NCBI GenBank assembly: GCA_964513465.1
Contig: CAZEMR010000055.1
Coordinates: 1 to 19,792 of the forward strand
From: CAZEMR01 sp964513465
GTDB lineage: Bacteria > Bacteroidota > Ignavibacteria > Kapaibacteriales > UBA2268
Length of the DNA stretch: 19,792 nucleotides
Reading direction: 5' to 3'
Positions 1 through 6,251 of this stretch are shown piece after piece. Under the pieces are notes generated by a model. It was given only the letters and a program-made list of their open reading frames with translations, searched no databases and had not been told where the DNA came from. Each line of letters starts with the position of its first letter. The stretch's first letter is position 1. Made by a program: the position numbers and the translations under genes.

Positions 1-52
1 TGCAGCATGTTTACATTGCAAATCCGTTAACAACTGCGTCCCACCTACCCAA

Positions 53-99
53 AACAAAAAAATCCGCAAGCCCATCATTAATATGAACTTGCGGATTTA
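53..99 (-). terminator. Rho-independent terminator after tRNA-Arg
   Basis: Read on the minus strand, an 11-bp perfect stem (AAATCCGCAAG pairing with CTTGCGGATTT) with an 18-nt loop is followed by a T-rich tract (TTTTTTGTTTTG). It starts a few bases after the tRNA 3' end, so it most likely ends the tRNA transcript and any read-through from smg. Confidence 0.85.
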
Positions 100-104
100 A
101 TCTG

Positions 105-178
105 CGATCCAGGCAGGATTCGAACCTGCGACACCAGGTTTAGGAAACCTGTGCTCTATCCGACTGAGCTACTGGACC
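105..178 (-). tRNA. tRNA-Arg (anticodon CCT)
   Basis: The minus strand folds as a complete 74-nt cloverleaf. The acceptor stem GGTCCAG pairs with CTGGATC (one G-U), followed by discriminator G. The D arm contains AGCTCAGTCGGATAGAGC. The anticodon stem CAGGT/ACCTG encloses the loop TTCCTAA, giving anticodon CCT, which reads AGG arginine codons. The T arm is GCAGG-TTCGAAT-CCTGC. The 3' CCA is not encoded, because CAG follows the discriminator, so it must be added after transcription. A TAnnTTTG box lies 20 bp upstream and a terminator directly downstream, so it can be a single-gene transcript. Confidence 0.97.
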
Positions 179-197
179 TGTGTGACTCGCGGCGCTG

Positions 198-205
198 CAA
201 ATATA
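198..205 (-). promoter_or_regulatory. Bacteroidota-type -7 promoter element for tRNA-Arg
   Basis: The minus strand reads TATATTTG, an exact match to the TAnnTTTG -7 consensus of the Bacteroidota primary sigma factor. The expected start site is about 7 nt downstream, giving a leader of roughly 10 nt before the tRNA. I see no clear -33 TTTG partner, so the call rests on one box and its position. Confidence 0.55.
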
Positions 206-228
206 AAAAATTTGGCGCCTGCGGGCAA

Positions 229-687
229 TTAATTTATAGTGTCGCTGCCGTTCAGCATTATTCGACGGCCGGGCGCTGAGTCGGTCTCGGCGTTGAACGA
301 GAAAGCGGCCACCATTGTTTTCAGCTGGCGGCTGTCGATCTGCTCGGGCACTGCCATTGCGCTGCGCTCGATGATTTTCTCGATGTGTTCGTTGGTGATT
401 ATTCCGAGCGAGTGCATCTGGATGAGTTCGCCCCAGGCCTCGGAGGTAAACAGGTCGCGCTCGGCGTCGTGGAATACGCGGAAAGAGGTCTCGCCCATTG
501 CATTACTGCGGGTGAACAGTTCCTCGGTAAATTCAATGCGGTCCACCAGCCAGCTGAAGGCGGTCGAGATTTCCGAGCTTGTATAGCCAAGCTGTTGCAG
601 CTCGTTGACGTCAATGTCAGAGATATGCTTGTTTTGCTTTAGTTCCGAAATTACGTAAACGATTATTTCTATAATTCTTTCAAACAT
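229..687 (-). CDS. smg: Smg/DUF494 family protein
   Basis: About 152 aa from the ATG at 687. The N-terminus (MFERIIEIIVYVISEL), then a short acidic region and a helix containing LGYTSSEISTAFSWL, match the Smg (DUF494) family: a small cytoplasmic protein found near def/dprA in proteobacteria, with no settled biochemical function. The C-terminal half has the typical glutamate-rich helices (ITNEHIEKIIERS). An upstream in-frame TTG at 738 would add 17 residues with no family resemblance, so I prefer the ATG although no Shine-Dalgarno is visible. It lies about 95 bp after ybeY on the same strand and 50 bp before tRNA-Arg, and may be co-transcribed with ybeY. Recognition is by pattern memory. Confidence 0.75.
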   Translation of the reverse strand: MFERIIEIIVYVISELKQNKHISDIDVNELQQLGYTSSEISTAFSWLVDRIEFTEELFTRSNAMGETSFRVFHDAERDLFTSEAWGELIQMHSLGIITNEHIEKIIERSAMAVPEQIDSRQLKTMVAAFSFNAETDSAPGRRIMLNGSDTIN

Positions 688-782
688 TCGTTTTTCAAAA
701 AAATATGGGATTTTTGTTTGTTTGTGCCCTTTGATCAATCCCTTTGCGGGCGGGTTCTTCCTGAATTAATTTCAATCTGCCA

Positions 783-1196
783 TTATTCGCCGGCCATATA
801 TTTGTCCTCGAGCCGTCGCATTTCCTCGCGACGGGGCGGGGTGTCGTCGTCATGTCCCGCCAGGTGCAGAGCGCCGTGGCAGGCCAGCCGCAGGATTTCC
901 GTGCTCGTGCTGACGCCATATTCGCGGGCCTGATGGGCTGCGACGCCGGCGCCTATATATATTTCTCCGATGAGCGGCCTTGGTTCGAGCGTAAAGCTGA
1001 TGACGTCGGTCGGGTAATCATGATTCAGAAATTCGACGTTCATACTGCGAATATCCTCGTCGTCCAGATAGACGATATTTACCTCGGCCATGCTGATATT
1101 TTCGCCATTCAATACGCGGCGGACAGCACGCTCAACCTTGGTTTTCGGCAGATATTTCAATGAACTTGAATTAAAAATGTTTATTTTGATTGCCAT
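783..1196 (-). CDS. ybeY: YbeY endoribonuclease / 16S rRNA maturation factor
   Basis: This 137-aa protein matches the usual YbeY length (about 140-155 aa). YbeY is a metal-dependent single-strand endoribonuclease acting in 16S rRNA 3' processing and ribosome quality control. Visible marks are LDDEDIRSMNVEFLNHDYPTD (residues 44-64), the ISF strand and the motif HGALHLAGHDDD (107-118). The canonical zinc site is H-x3-H-x5-H. Here H107 and H111 are kept and the third position is D117, with an extra H115 two residues earlier. From memory, Asp at this position is common in Bacteroidota. The protein starts at ATG 1196 after a 66-bp gap from the unknown 143-aa gene and is followed by smg on the same strand. 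Confidence 0.92.
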   Translation of the reverse strand: MAIKINIFNSSSLKYLPKTKVERAVRRVLNGENISMAEVNIVYLDDEDIRSMNVEFLNHDYPTDVISFTLEPRPLIGEIYIGAGVAAHQAREYGVSTSTEILRLACHGALHLAGHDDDTPPRREEMRRLEDKYMAGE

Positions 1197-1262
1197 TCAC
1201 TTTGACGAAGAATTTTGGATAATAGTATAACAAATCCGTGTTAATGTTTGATTAATCGCGAT

Positions 1263-1694
1263 TTATGGCAAAACTCCCTCGACCAGCGATAGCTGCATCG
1301 CCGATAGCAATACCGCCGGCTCGAGCGTCGCAAAATCGGCGTTCAGGTTCTCGCGGCGAATATTCGAATAAAGCGAGCAAGTGCACTCACGCCCGACTAT
1401 GAGGCAGGAGACGAGATCGTTCACTATACTGATGAATATAATTTCATCCGGCTCGAAGACGATAAAAGAGTCGCAATCGTGCAGCTCGAAATATCCGTGC
1501 TGAGTCTGCACCGATACCAGAGGGCCGCGAATCTCGCGCCCGAGCTGGGTTTCCGAGTATAGAGTAATCACCTGGCTTTGTCCCGAGGCTTTATTCTTCT
1601 GGTGCCAGGCGCGTCCGCCCTCGAACTCGCGGGCTTTGGCGCCGAGGATGTCGGAAATAACGTCGTAATCGGATTGAGTAAATTTATAGCTCAT
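1263..1694 (-). CDS. Hypothetical protein (143 aa)
   Basis: I do not recognise this family. From the ATG at 1694 the protein is 143 aa, soluble, with no signal peptide or membrane segment. The first half is polar and mixed (YKFTQSDYDVISDILGAKAREF). The centre has strand-like segments (SFIVFEPDEIIFISIVNDLVSCLIV) and two nearby cysteines (ECTCSLYS). The C-terminus is hydrophobic-helical. An ATG at 1727 would add 11 residues (MRVRIYIWFLI), but the inner start gives a more natural N-terminus. It lies 66 bp before ybeY and may share its transcript. Frame length and ordinary codon use compared with neighbours suggest a real gene. Confidence 0.6.
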   Translation of the reverse strand: MSYKFTQSDYDVISDILGAKAREFEGGRAWHQKNKASGQSQVITLYSETQLGREIRGPLVSVQTQHGYFELHDCDSFIVFEPDEIIFISIVNDLVSCLIVGRECTCSLYSNIRRENLNADFATLEPAVLLSAMQLSLVEGVLP

Positions 1695-1769
1695 AATCAA
1701 AAACCATATATATATTCGCACTCGCATTCAGGCCGCCAGCCGGGGCAGCTTTTTTTACAAAATAAATCC

Positions 1770-1789
1770 ATTTTGATTAATATCAAAAT
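1770..1789. promoter_or_regulatory. Perfect 20-bp dyad, possible operator
   Basis: ATTTTGAT-TAAT-ATCAAAAT has 8-bp perfectly complementary arms around a 4-bp spacer. It sits 76 bp upstream of the hypothetical gene starting at 1694 and 85 bp past the stop of the serine hydrolase, both on the minus strand. The stem is all but pure A/T, so it is weak as a terminator and more like a repressor site. No regulator can be named. Confidence 0.4.
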
Positions 1790-1874
1790 ATATTTTTTCA
1801 TTAGCAATCGGCATACCAATCAATATCCGGCGGACAGCTCCGAATTTAATATTGGATTAATTATCTGATGTCTA

Positions 1875-3005
1875 TTACCAGAAAACAATCTCCGGATAGA
1901 TTTCCTTTGCGATCAGTTTGAATACGTCGGTCGCGCTGATTTCATGGAGCTGGCAATTGAGCATTATTACTGCCGTGCAATTGCGTTCGGGGTCGCGAAC
2001 CATAAACGAGCTGTATCCCATCAATCCCCCGCTGTGGCCGTAAAAGCCCGAAACATTCATCATGCCGATGCCGTAATGCCTCGATTCGTCCACTTCGATA
2101 TTGCATTCGAGCCGTTTTTGCTGCAATTCGTCCGAGATAAAATCGCCGCCCACCAATGCTTCGACGTATGTTTTCAAATCGCGAACCTCCGAAATACCGC
2201 TGCCGGCGGCCCATGCCCATGATATATCAAACACTTCCGAAAAGTCCGGATGACCGTCCACATATTCGCCATTATAATATCCGTGACAGAAATGCTGGTC
2301 GGGATAATCGATACCGGAAGTCATAAAATACGTATGCCCGAGGCCCAGCGGCAGGAAAATCCTGGTCTCGATATTTTCTTTTAGCGGCAGGCCGGTTAGC
2401 TGCTCTATCAATTTTCCGATAATTATCGTGTTCGTATTGCTGTAATGAAACCCGGTGCCGGGCGGAAAATATATCGGATTGTCCATAGCAATTGCGATCA
2501 GCTCGTCGGGCTGCCATACCTTTGTTGGGTTGCTTGCGGCGATTTGCTCCATATATTCCGATTCGGAATAATTGAAATAGCCGGAGGTCATATTGCATAG
2601 CATTTCGATTGTGACGCTGTCCGAGTGGGGCAGCCCGGGCATATATTCCGAGAGCTTGTCGTCGAGCCGGATTTTCCCTTCGTCCACCAATTGCAGCAGC
2701 ACGGTGATTGTCATGGTTTTCGTATTGCTGCCGATCCGAAACAAATAGTCAGCAAGCATTGGCGACAGATCATCCGGATTGGAATACCCCGCCGCATAAA
2801 CCAATGAAATATCTTCGTCCGGCGCCCATATCCCGGCAATGCAGCCGGGCACATGCGAATTCGCGACGACGGAATCGACGATTTGCACGATTCGCTTGTT
2901 TATCCGGGTTTCCGGTGGATCGGTGGAATTATCCGAGCAGGCTGATACAAAGAAGATAGCCAGGGGGATCAATAATCGGGTAAGCTTATGCATAATCATT
3001 CCCAT
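1875..3005 (-). CDS. Serine hydrolase, class C beta-lactamase / S12 peptidase family, lipoprotein
   Basis: The protein is 376 aa. The N-terminus is a lipoprotein signal: a basic start, a hydrophobic run (LLIPLAIFFV) and a lipobox ending at C23 (VSAC), so it is probably anchored in a membrane facing the periplasm or outside. The penicillin-recognising fold is marked by the S93-x-x-K96 nucleophile motif (GSNTK), Y188-S-N190 (HYSNTN) and the third motif HSG (residues 324-326) in place of KTG. This set fits S12 D-Ala-D-Ala carboxypeptidase/esterase-type proteins; the substrate cannot be told from sequence, and resistance to beta-lactams should not be assumed. The start could be ATG 3005 or ATG 2993 (MHKLTRLL); both leave the signal intact. 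It is divergent from the membrane-protein gene at 3214. Confidence 0.88.
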   Translation of the reverse strand: MGMIMHKLTRLLIPLAIFFVSACSDNSTDPPETRINKRIVQIVDSVVANSHVPGCIAGIWAPDEDISLVYAAGYSNPDDLSPMLADYLFRIGSNTKTMTITVLLQLVDEGKIRLDDKLSEYMPGLPHSDSVTIEMLCNMTSGYFNYSESEYMEQIAASNPTKVWQPDELIAIAMDNPIYFPPGTGFHYSNTNTIIIGKLIEQLTGLPLKENIETRIFLPLGLGHTYFMTSGIDYPDQHFCHGYYNGEYVDGHPDFSEVFDISWAWAAGSGISEVRDLKTYVEALVGGDFISDELQQKRLECNIEVDESRHYGIGMMNVSGFYGHSGGLMGYSSFMVRDPERNCTAVIMLNCQLHEISATDVFKLIAKEIYPEIVFW

Positions 3006-3109
3006 CTATTGAAAAAAGACAGAACTTATATAAATATATGAAAAATATATAAATAATAGCGGAAATTTTTCCGTAATATGGACGAGGGAATTCCGGTAGG
3101 ATAATTCAG

Positions 3110-3127
3110 CACAATAAATCCATTGTG
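3110..3127. promoter_or_regulatory. CACAAT-N6-ATTGTG dyad in divergent promoter region
   Basis: A perfect 6-bp inverted repeat with a 6-bp spacer lies between the divergent serine hydrolase and membrane-protein genes. Its geometry resembles sites for Crp/Fnr-type dimers, but the half-site is not a strict match to either. A second palindrome, GCATAAT-A-ATTATGC, lies at 3144-3158, and a short hairpin (CGGAAA-TT-TTTCCG) at 3060-3073. Confidence 0.35.
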
Positions 3128-3213
3128 ATAAATATTGCAGCCTGCATAATAATTATGCTTTGCTAAAAATATTTATTTATATATATTATAAAAAATCATG
3201 ATGCATTATTAAT

Positions 3214-3978
3214 ATGATGGCTGTGCAAAAAAAATTATTTTCGCGTAATCAAATCCTTTTAGCATCCGGTTTGGGCGGTCCAGTTGCAGCGGCGATTGCA
3301 TTTTTCTCAAATTTTAAAACTCTGGACGAGGACAACAAGGCGCTCGTATCGATTATCGGATTTCCACTATTTGCAATTGCTTATTTCGCTCTTGTCTGGC
3401 AGCTACCGGATGCAATAATCGATAGTATCCCTCCCTTTCTGAGCAATCTTATTTTGTTGGGCATTGTGATCATTGTTTACAAATATGCAATGGCATCGCA
3501 TGTCGCCGGAATTGCTTTCGACCATGAGACAACTCGCTCCGGGTGGAATGTGGCGGGTTTGATTTTCCTTGGGCTTATTGTTGAACTGGTTGTATTTGTC
3601 GGCGGTTTTTTTTATTTCATGGATATGGACGAAGAAGCCCGATTTGCCGAATCCGCAGGCCCCATAACTTTGAATTACGGAAAAATGAACCATACTTTTG
3701 TGATGGAAAAGCCATTCATAAACAGCGATGAAGCCGAAACAATTGGCGACCTTCTGACAAAATATGAATATTTTAATGATGATGAGCAAAAAGAGGTTCT
3801 GGTCGATGCCGACGAAAACAAATTATATCTGACGCTTTATAATAAAAATTTTAGAAATTCACCGATAGAAAGAGCGAAATATAAACATCTGAAGAAAGAG
3901 CTGGAAAATACGCTCGACCGCAAAGTGTTGCTTTTAATCGAACCCACAAGCGATGGAAGTACCACAATATTTATATAA
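3214..3978 (+). CDS. Unknown four-helix membrane protein with soluble C-terminal domain
   Basis: The protein is 254 aa and I do not recognise the family. Hydrophobic segments lie at about residues 14-32, 44-62, 76-95 and 112-136. After the last helix comes a polar domain of about 115 residues (137-254) rich in acidic and lysine residues, with strand-like ends (VLVDADENKLYLTLYNK, KVLLLIEPTSDGSTTIFI). This suggests a membrane anchor presenting a small folded domain. Two ATGs open the frame (3214 and 3217) and no good Shine-Dalgarno is visible. It is the only plus-strand gene in the first 6 kb. It converges on the M56 gene, with the terminator at 4040-4073 between them, so it is probably monocistronic. 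Confidence 0.7.
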   Translation: MMAVQKKLFSRNQILLASGLGGPVAAAIAFFSNFKTLDEDNKALVSIIGFPLFAIAYFALVWQLPDAIIDSIPPFLSNLILLGIVIIVYKYAMASHVAGIAFDHETTRSGWNVAGLIFLGLIVELVVFVGGFFYFMDMDEEARFAESAGPITLNYGKMNHTFVMEKPFINSDEAETIGDLLTKYEYFNDDEQKEVLVDADENKLYLTLYNKNFRNSPIERAKYKHLKKELENTLDRKVLLLIEPTSDGSTTIFI

Positions 3979-4039
3979 GGCGCATATTAATCCGCTTTGA
4001 ATTGTAAATATATTTTTCAAAACAAGCTGCATCGCAGAC

Positions 4040-4073
4040 AAAAAAGCCCGCCGAATCGCTCGGCAGGGCTTTA
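4040..4073. terminator. Bidirectional terminator between converging genes
   Basis: On the minus strand AAAGCCC-T-GCCGA, a short loop, TCGGC-GGGCTTT is followed by TTTTTTG, a strong Rho-independent form ending the blaI-M56 operon 25 bp past its stop codon. On the plus strand the same hairpin ends in GGGCTTTATT, so it can also stop transcripts of the membrane-protein gene that ends at 3978. Confidence 0.88.
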
Positions 4074-4097
4074 TTCATTGTCAGTCCGGCATTAAGA

Positions 4098-5747
4098 TTA
4101 TTTGATTTTGAATTTAACAGGCAGCTTGACCGACATCTTCTCGGGGTGGCCTTCGATAGCGCCCGGATACCATTTATCGAGCGTTTTGCCTACGCGCAGG
4201 GCCTCGCTGTCGAGCGCGGGATCGACGGATTTGATTACTTCGACTTTGGTGAGTTTGCCGTTTTCGTCGATCGTAAGATCGAGAACGACCATGCCTTCGA
4301 TGCCCTTTTTCTGAGCCTCGGCGGGATATTTCAATGTCTTGAGCATATCCGATGCCAGATCGCCCTTGTAGGCAGGCATTTCGACGCCCTCTTTCTTTTT
4401 GTCGAGATTTTCCTTATTGTCAACCCAGACTTCATTGTCCTTATCCCGGCGGCCGAACCCGGAAGGCGCATTGTATGCATTCCATTTTTGCGCGTCGCCG
4501 AAGAGGAATGAGAGGAATGTGGTATAGCGCACCGGCTCGCCCTTATAAATAGCGGGCTTCCAGTCGGGCATCATTTTTACAACGCGGAGAGCCTCCTCGT
4601 CGCAGCCATAACCGAGGCGGTCGAGATTGCCATCGACTCCGAGCTGCCGCGCGTGGGCGATCCGCGGATTGGTGATCGAGCCGTCTTTCTCGACTTCGAA
4701 CCGGATGTAGACCTTGCCGGTGATGTTATTCTCTTTTGCTTTTTCGGGATAATTCAGATTTTCGTTGATAAATTCCGCGCGCTCGGAGTATCCGCCGGGG
4801 AAATCGGGAAATTCGTCAACCTGCGGGCGCTGACCCTGTTCGTCGGGATTGTCATATACGAATGGGTCGCCGCCGGAGCTGTCGCTGCAGGCAAAGAGCG
4901 CGAATAGCACGGCCACAATCGGCGCCGCCAGCAGCATCTTTGCCAGAGATATTCGATTGGATGATTGTTTCGACATCATTCTGAACCTCGATTTAATGAG
5001 TGATTTGCTGAATCCATTGGCAAATTCAATGCGGCGCATCCCGCCGGCGTGGGATAACAGCAACTCTTTATATCGGCGCGGATCGCATCCTGCGCGCAAT
5101 ACGTCGCTGTCGGCCTGGTATTCGTGGAGCTCCTTCAGCGAATTCCGGGCAAGCCACGCAAAGGGATTGGCCCATTGCAAAGCCAGTATTATCTGTGAAA
5201 TTATTATATCTATGAAATGGTAATGCGATATGTGGGCGGCCTCGTGTGCGATTATCTCGTCGCAGTCGCCAGCCGCAAAATTGTTTTCCGATATATATAT
5301 GCGATTCAAAAACGAAAAGGGCGGCAGATCGCCGGGAGTAAGCACAATTTCGCGGCCATTAATATAAACCCACTTGCTGCGCGATGCGAGCAGCCGGATC
5401 CGGGCAATCTGAAGTAAAAATCTTACCATTACCGCCAGCGAGATTATTATATATACTATTGTTATAAGCTCGCCCACCGAGATCGAAAATGCGGACTGAG
5501 ACGTTGCGCGCGACTGCGCCGCCACCGCCTCGAGCATTCCGCCCTCGAACGCCGGCCCCGGCGCCGATGCCACCCTGATATTCAGCAGCGGGATAATCGC
5601 CGAGAAAAACATGCTGCCCATCAGATAAATCCGGTTTGCGCGGAAATTCGTGTCGCGCTTCAGAAAAGCAAAATAGAATAACCATAGCGCCGCCAGCGAG
5701 ATGGTCGATTCTGCAAGATATTCGATCGGATTCATAATGTCACCCAT
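4098..5747 (-). CDS. BlaR1-like M56 membrane metallopeptidase with two TonB C-terminal domains
   Basis: The protein is 549 aa. Membrane segments lie at about residues 13-29, 41-57, 91-115 and 269-287. Between the third and fourth is a zinc site, H168-E-A-A-H172, with a downstream HEYQAD whose E209 is the likely third ligand: the M56 (BlaR1/MecR1) peptidase. There is no beta-lactam-binding sensor domain. The C-terminal part instead has two TonB-C-like domains at about 325-418 and 465-549 (each with YP..A, G.V and a late PVK or PVR strand), joined by a charged linker. Its ATG overlaps the blaI stop codon (ATGGGTGA), so translation is probably coupled; an inner ATG at 5735 is possible. By analogy with BlaR1 it may cleave the BlaI-type repressor after an envelope signal. 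The signal itself is unknown. Confidence 0.88.
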   Translation of the reverse strand: MGDIMNPIEYLAESTISLAALWLFYFAFLKRDTNFRANRIYLMGSMFFSAIIPLLNIRVASAPGPAFEGGMLEAVAAQSRATSQSAFSISVGELITIVYIIISLAVMVRFLLQIARIRLLASRSKWVYINGREIVLTPGDLPPFSFLNRIYISENNFAAGDCDEIIAHEAAHISHYHFIDIIISQIILALQWANPFAWLARNSLKELHEYQADSDVLRAGCDPRRYKELLLSHAGGMRRIEFANGFSKSLIKSRFRMMSKQSSNRISLAKMLLAAPIVAVLFALFACSDSSGGDPFVYDNPDEQGQRPQVDEFPDFPGGYSERAEFINENLNYPEKAKENNITGKVYIRFEVEKDGSITNPRIAHARQLGVDGNLDRLGYGCDEEALRVVKMMPDWKPAIYKGEPVRYTTFLSFLFGDAQKWNAYNAPSGFGRRDKDNEVWVDNKENLDKKKEGVEMPAYKGDLASDMLKTLKYPAEAQKKGIEGMVVLDLTIDENGKLTKVEVIKSVDPALDSEALRVGKTLDKWYPGAIEGHPEKMSVKLPVKFKIK

Positions 5748-6114
5748 TCTTTTTGTCGATTTCTTCGTCGATAAGCGATTTCAGCTCTTCGAGTTCGCCG
5801 ATGCTCAGATTCTGCTCCTTGGCGAAAAACGAAACAAGCTGGTTGAACGAGCCGCTGAAATAGCTTCCAACAATGGTTTTCAGGTAGTCCCGCGTGTATT
5901 GCTTTTTCGAAATCAGCGGGTGGTATTCGTGCGATTTGCCGTATGCGGTATGGCCAACGAAGCCCTTTCTTTCGAGTATCCTCACGATGGTGGATACCGT
6001 GTTGTAGGCTGGCTTCGGGTCGGGCATATCGGCAATAATGTCCTTCACAAACGCTTTGCGCAGTTCCCATAAGATCTGCATAACCTGTTCTTCTGCTTTT
6101 GTTAACTCTTTCAT
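5740..6114 (-). CDS. blaI: BlaI/MecI/CopY family transcriptional repressor
   Basis: This 124-aa protein has the family's usual length. The N-terminal winged helix opens with ELTKAEEQVMQILWEL and continues through PAYNTVSTIVRILERKGFV (the recognition helix and following wing region), with HEYHPLISKKQYTRDYL leading into the dimerisation helices. Such repressors bind short dyads and are inactivated by proteolysis through a partner M56 protease, which here is the next gene, overlapping by 8 bp. Two dyads directly upstream (6127-6162) are probable autoregulatory sites. There is no beta-lactamase gene next to the pair; the S12-type hydrolase at 1875 is 1.1 kb past the operon end, beyond a terminator and another gene, so a link is only speculative. 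The symbol denotes the family, not proven beta-lactam control. Confidence 0.92.
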   Translation of the reverse strand: MKELTKAEEQVMQILWELRKAFVKDIIADMPDPKPAYNTVSTIVRILERKGFVGHTAYGKSHEYHPLISKKQYTRDYLKTIVGSYFSGSFNQLVSFFAKEQNLSIGELEELKSLIDEEIDKKNG

Positions 6115-6126
6115 GGCGCAATATAA

Positions 6127-6142
6127 AACTATTGTGTTAGTT
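6127..6142. promoter_or_regulatory. Probable BlaI operator, proximal site
   Basis: AACTAT-TGTG-TTAGTT is a dyad with one arm mismatch (5 of 6 pairs). It lies 12 bp upstream of the blaI ATG and is centred 20 bp from the perfect copy at 6147-6162, so two dimers would bind the same DNA face. Confidence 0.65.
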
Positions 6143-6146
6143 ATGC

Positions 6147-6162
6147 AACTAAAATATTAGTT
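6147..6162. promoter_or_regulatory. Probable BlaI operator, distal site
   Basis: AACTAA-AATA-TTAGTT is a perfect 6-bp dyad with a 4-bp spacer. It matches the proximal site in arm sequence and spacing. A further AAAATATTAG at 6169-6178 repeats half of it 18 bp away and may be a decayed third site. Confidence 0.7.
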
Positions 6163-6251
6163 ATAGAGAAAATATTAGCATTTCACCCTCTTAACCAGAA
6201 CACCCCAACCCCCTTGCCGGTTACAAAAATATTTATAAATTGTAGAGAAAA

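Noticed and set aside
688..738. TTG start extending the Smg protein by 17 residues
   Set aside because: The added residues do not resemble the family, whose N-terminus matches the ATG at 687.
1695..1727. Longer start (MRVRIYIWFLI) for the 143-aa unknown protein
   Set aside because: No ribosome-binding site, and the added residues look like translated A/T-rich leader; the start at 1694 is simpler.
1875..3005. True beta-lactamase target of the blaI-M56 pair
   Set aside because: The S12 motifs do not prove beta-lactamase activity, no AACTAA-N4-TTAGTT site lies upstream of it, and it is separated by another gene and a terminator.
4146..4511. Plus-strand frames opposite the M56 gene
   Set aside because: Antisense shadows of the TonB-C domains, with no start signals.
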